A stretch of 5,367 nt of DNA. Origin: Hyphomicrobiales bacterium. GTDB taxonomy: Bacteria > Pseudomonadota > Alphaproteobacteria > Rhizobiales > JAJFHB01. The stretch spans positions 1 to 5,367 of the forward strand of contig JAJFHB010000038.1 in the NCBI GenBank assembly GCA_021775795.1, in the 5' to 3' direction. Positions 5,230-5,367 of this stretch are shown here, one piece after another. Positions within the stretch are counted from its first letter, which is position 1, and every line of letters begins with the position of its first letter. The translations under genes were made by a program, and so were the position numbers. Below the pieces are notes generated by a model, which saw nothing but the letters and a program-made list of their open reading frames with translations, did no database searches and was not told the DNA's origin.

Positions 5230-5367
5230 ATGTTCGGCGGCGCTCAACTCATGCCTGATGTCAAAATGGTCTTCGATACCAACTGCGTGATGTGCAGCGG
5301 ATCCGTTCACTTCATCCTGAAACACGAGCGTCATGACGGCATCGTCTTTATCAACGCCTGGTCGGAT
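5230..5367 (+). CDS. DCC-family (DUF393) thiol-disulfide oxidoreductase-like protein, N-terminal part (runs off the window)
   Basis: Only 46 codons are present of a protein usually 120-150 residues long. The ATG at 5230 has AGAGG (5218-5222) seven bases upstream; a second in-frame ATG at 5251 lacks such a site. The frame stays open to the last base. The segment VFDTNCVMCSGSVHFILKHE (14-33) is the hallmark of the DCC family: an Asp followed by a Cys-x-x-Cys pair (Cys19, Cys22), then SGSVxFILKxD/E. Family members are predicted thioredoxin-fold oxidoreductases, with few characterised in detail. HDGIVFINAWSD (35-46) fits the next beta strand. In many relatives the first Cys position is preceded by DG-x; here it is DTN, a small variation. 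No signal peptide is apparent. It is divergent from the cyclotransferase gene across 142 bp. Confidence 0.92.
   Translation, partial: MFGGAQLMPDVKMVFDTNCVMCSGSVHFILKHERHDGIVFINAWSD

Noticed and set aside
1..5367. Insertion sequence, CRISPR array, phage or defence system
   Set aside because: No transposase, integrase, tandem direct repeats with spacers, or known defence domains were seen. The coding content looks like ordinary chromosomal genes.

Overview
The window looks like a piece of an alphaproteobacterial chromosome of moderate GC. This rests on a class II DAHP synthase of the type common in that class, a short YjfB-like motility-family protein, small secreted TPR and GATase/EamA genes, and generally degenerate promoters with mostly recognisable Shine-Dalgarno sites. 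I cannot fix the genus. Both edges cut a gene: the 3' two thirds or less of a DAHP synthase gene on the left, and the first 46 codons of a DCC-family thiol oxidoreductase on the right.

Layout. Positions 1-582 (+) hold the C-terminal part of DAHP synthase (first step of the shikimate pathway). It converges on a 69-aa Ala/Gln-rich protein at 599-808 (-), and a short hairpin spans the junction. A 220-bp divergent intergenic region follows, with a sigma-54-like sequence, leading to a 162-aa exported TPR protein (1029-1517, +). The TPR gene converges on a minus-strand block read right to left: a four-helix membrane protein (3283-3684), a class I glutamine amidotransferase-like hydrolase (2450-3205) and an EamA/DMT transporter (1556-2440). 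The last two are 9 bp apart and almost certainly co-transcribed. The first two are separated by 77 bp holding a 42-nt bulged hairpin.

The best-defined regulatory structure is at 3685-3816, between the membrane-protein gene and a divergent TetR-family repressor gene (3817-4404, +). Two near-identical perfect palindromes with core ATACGCTAGCGTAT bracket a good sigma-70-like promoter (TTGACT-N17-TACAAG) for the membrane-protein operon. This is a classic autoregulated divergent TetR switch, and it suggests the repressor controls the membrane protein and perhaps the hydrolase and transporter behind it.

Right of tetR, a gamma-glutamylcyclotransferase-like gene (4542-5087, -) converges on tetR and diverges from the partial DCC gene (5230 to the end, +). 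Glutamine amidotransferase-fold enzymes, gamma-glutamylcyclotransferases and thiol oxidoreductases all touch gamma-glutamyl or thiol chemistry. A shared glutathione or gamma-glutamyl theme is therefore possible but is inference only. No RNA gene, mobile element, CRISPR array or phage signature was seen.
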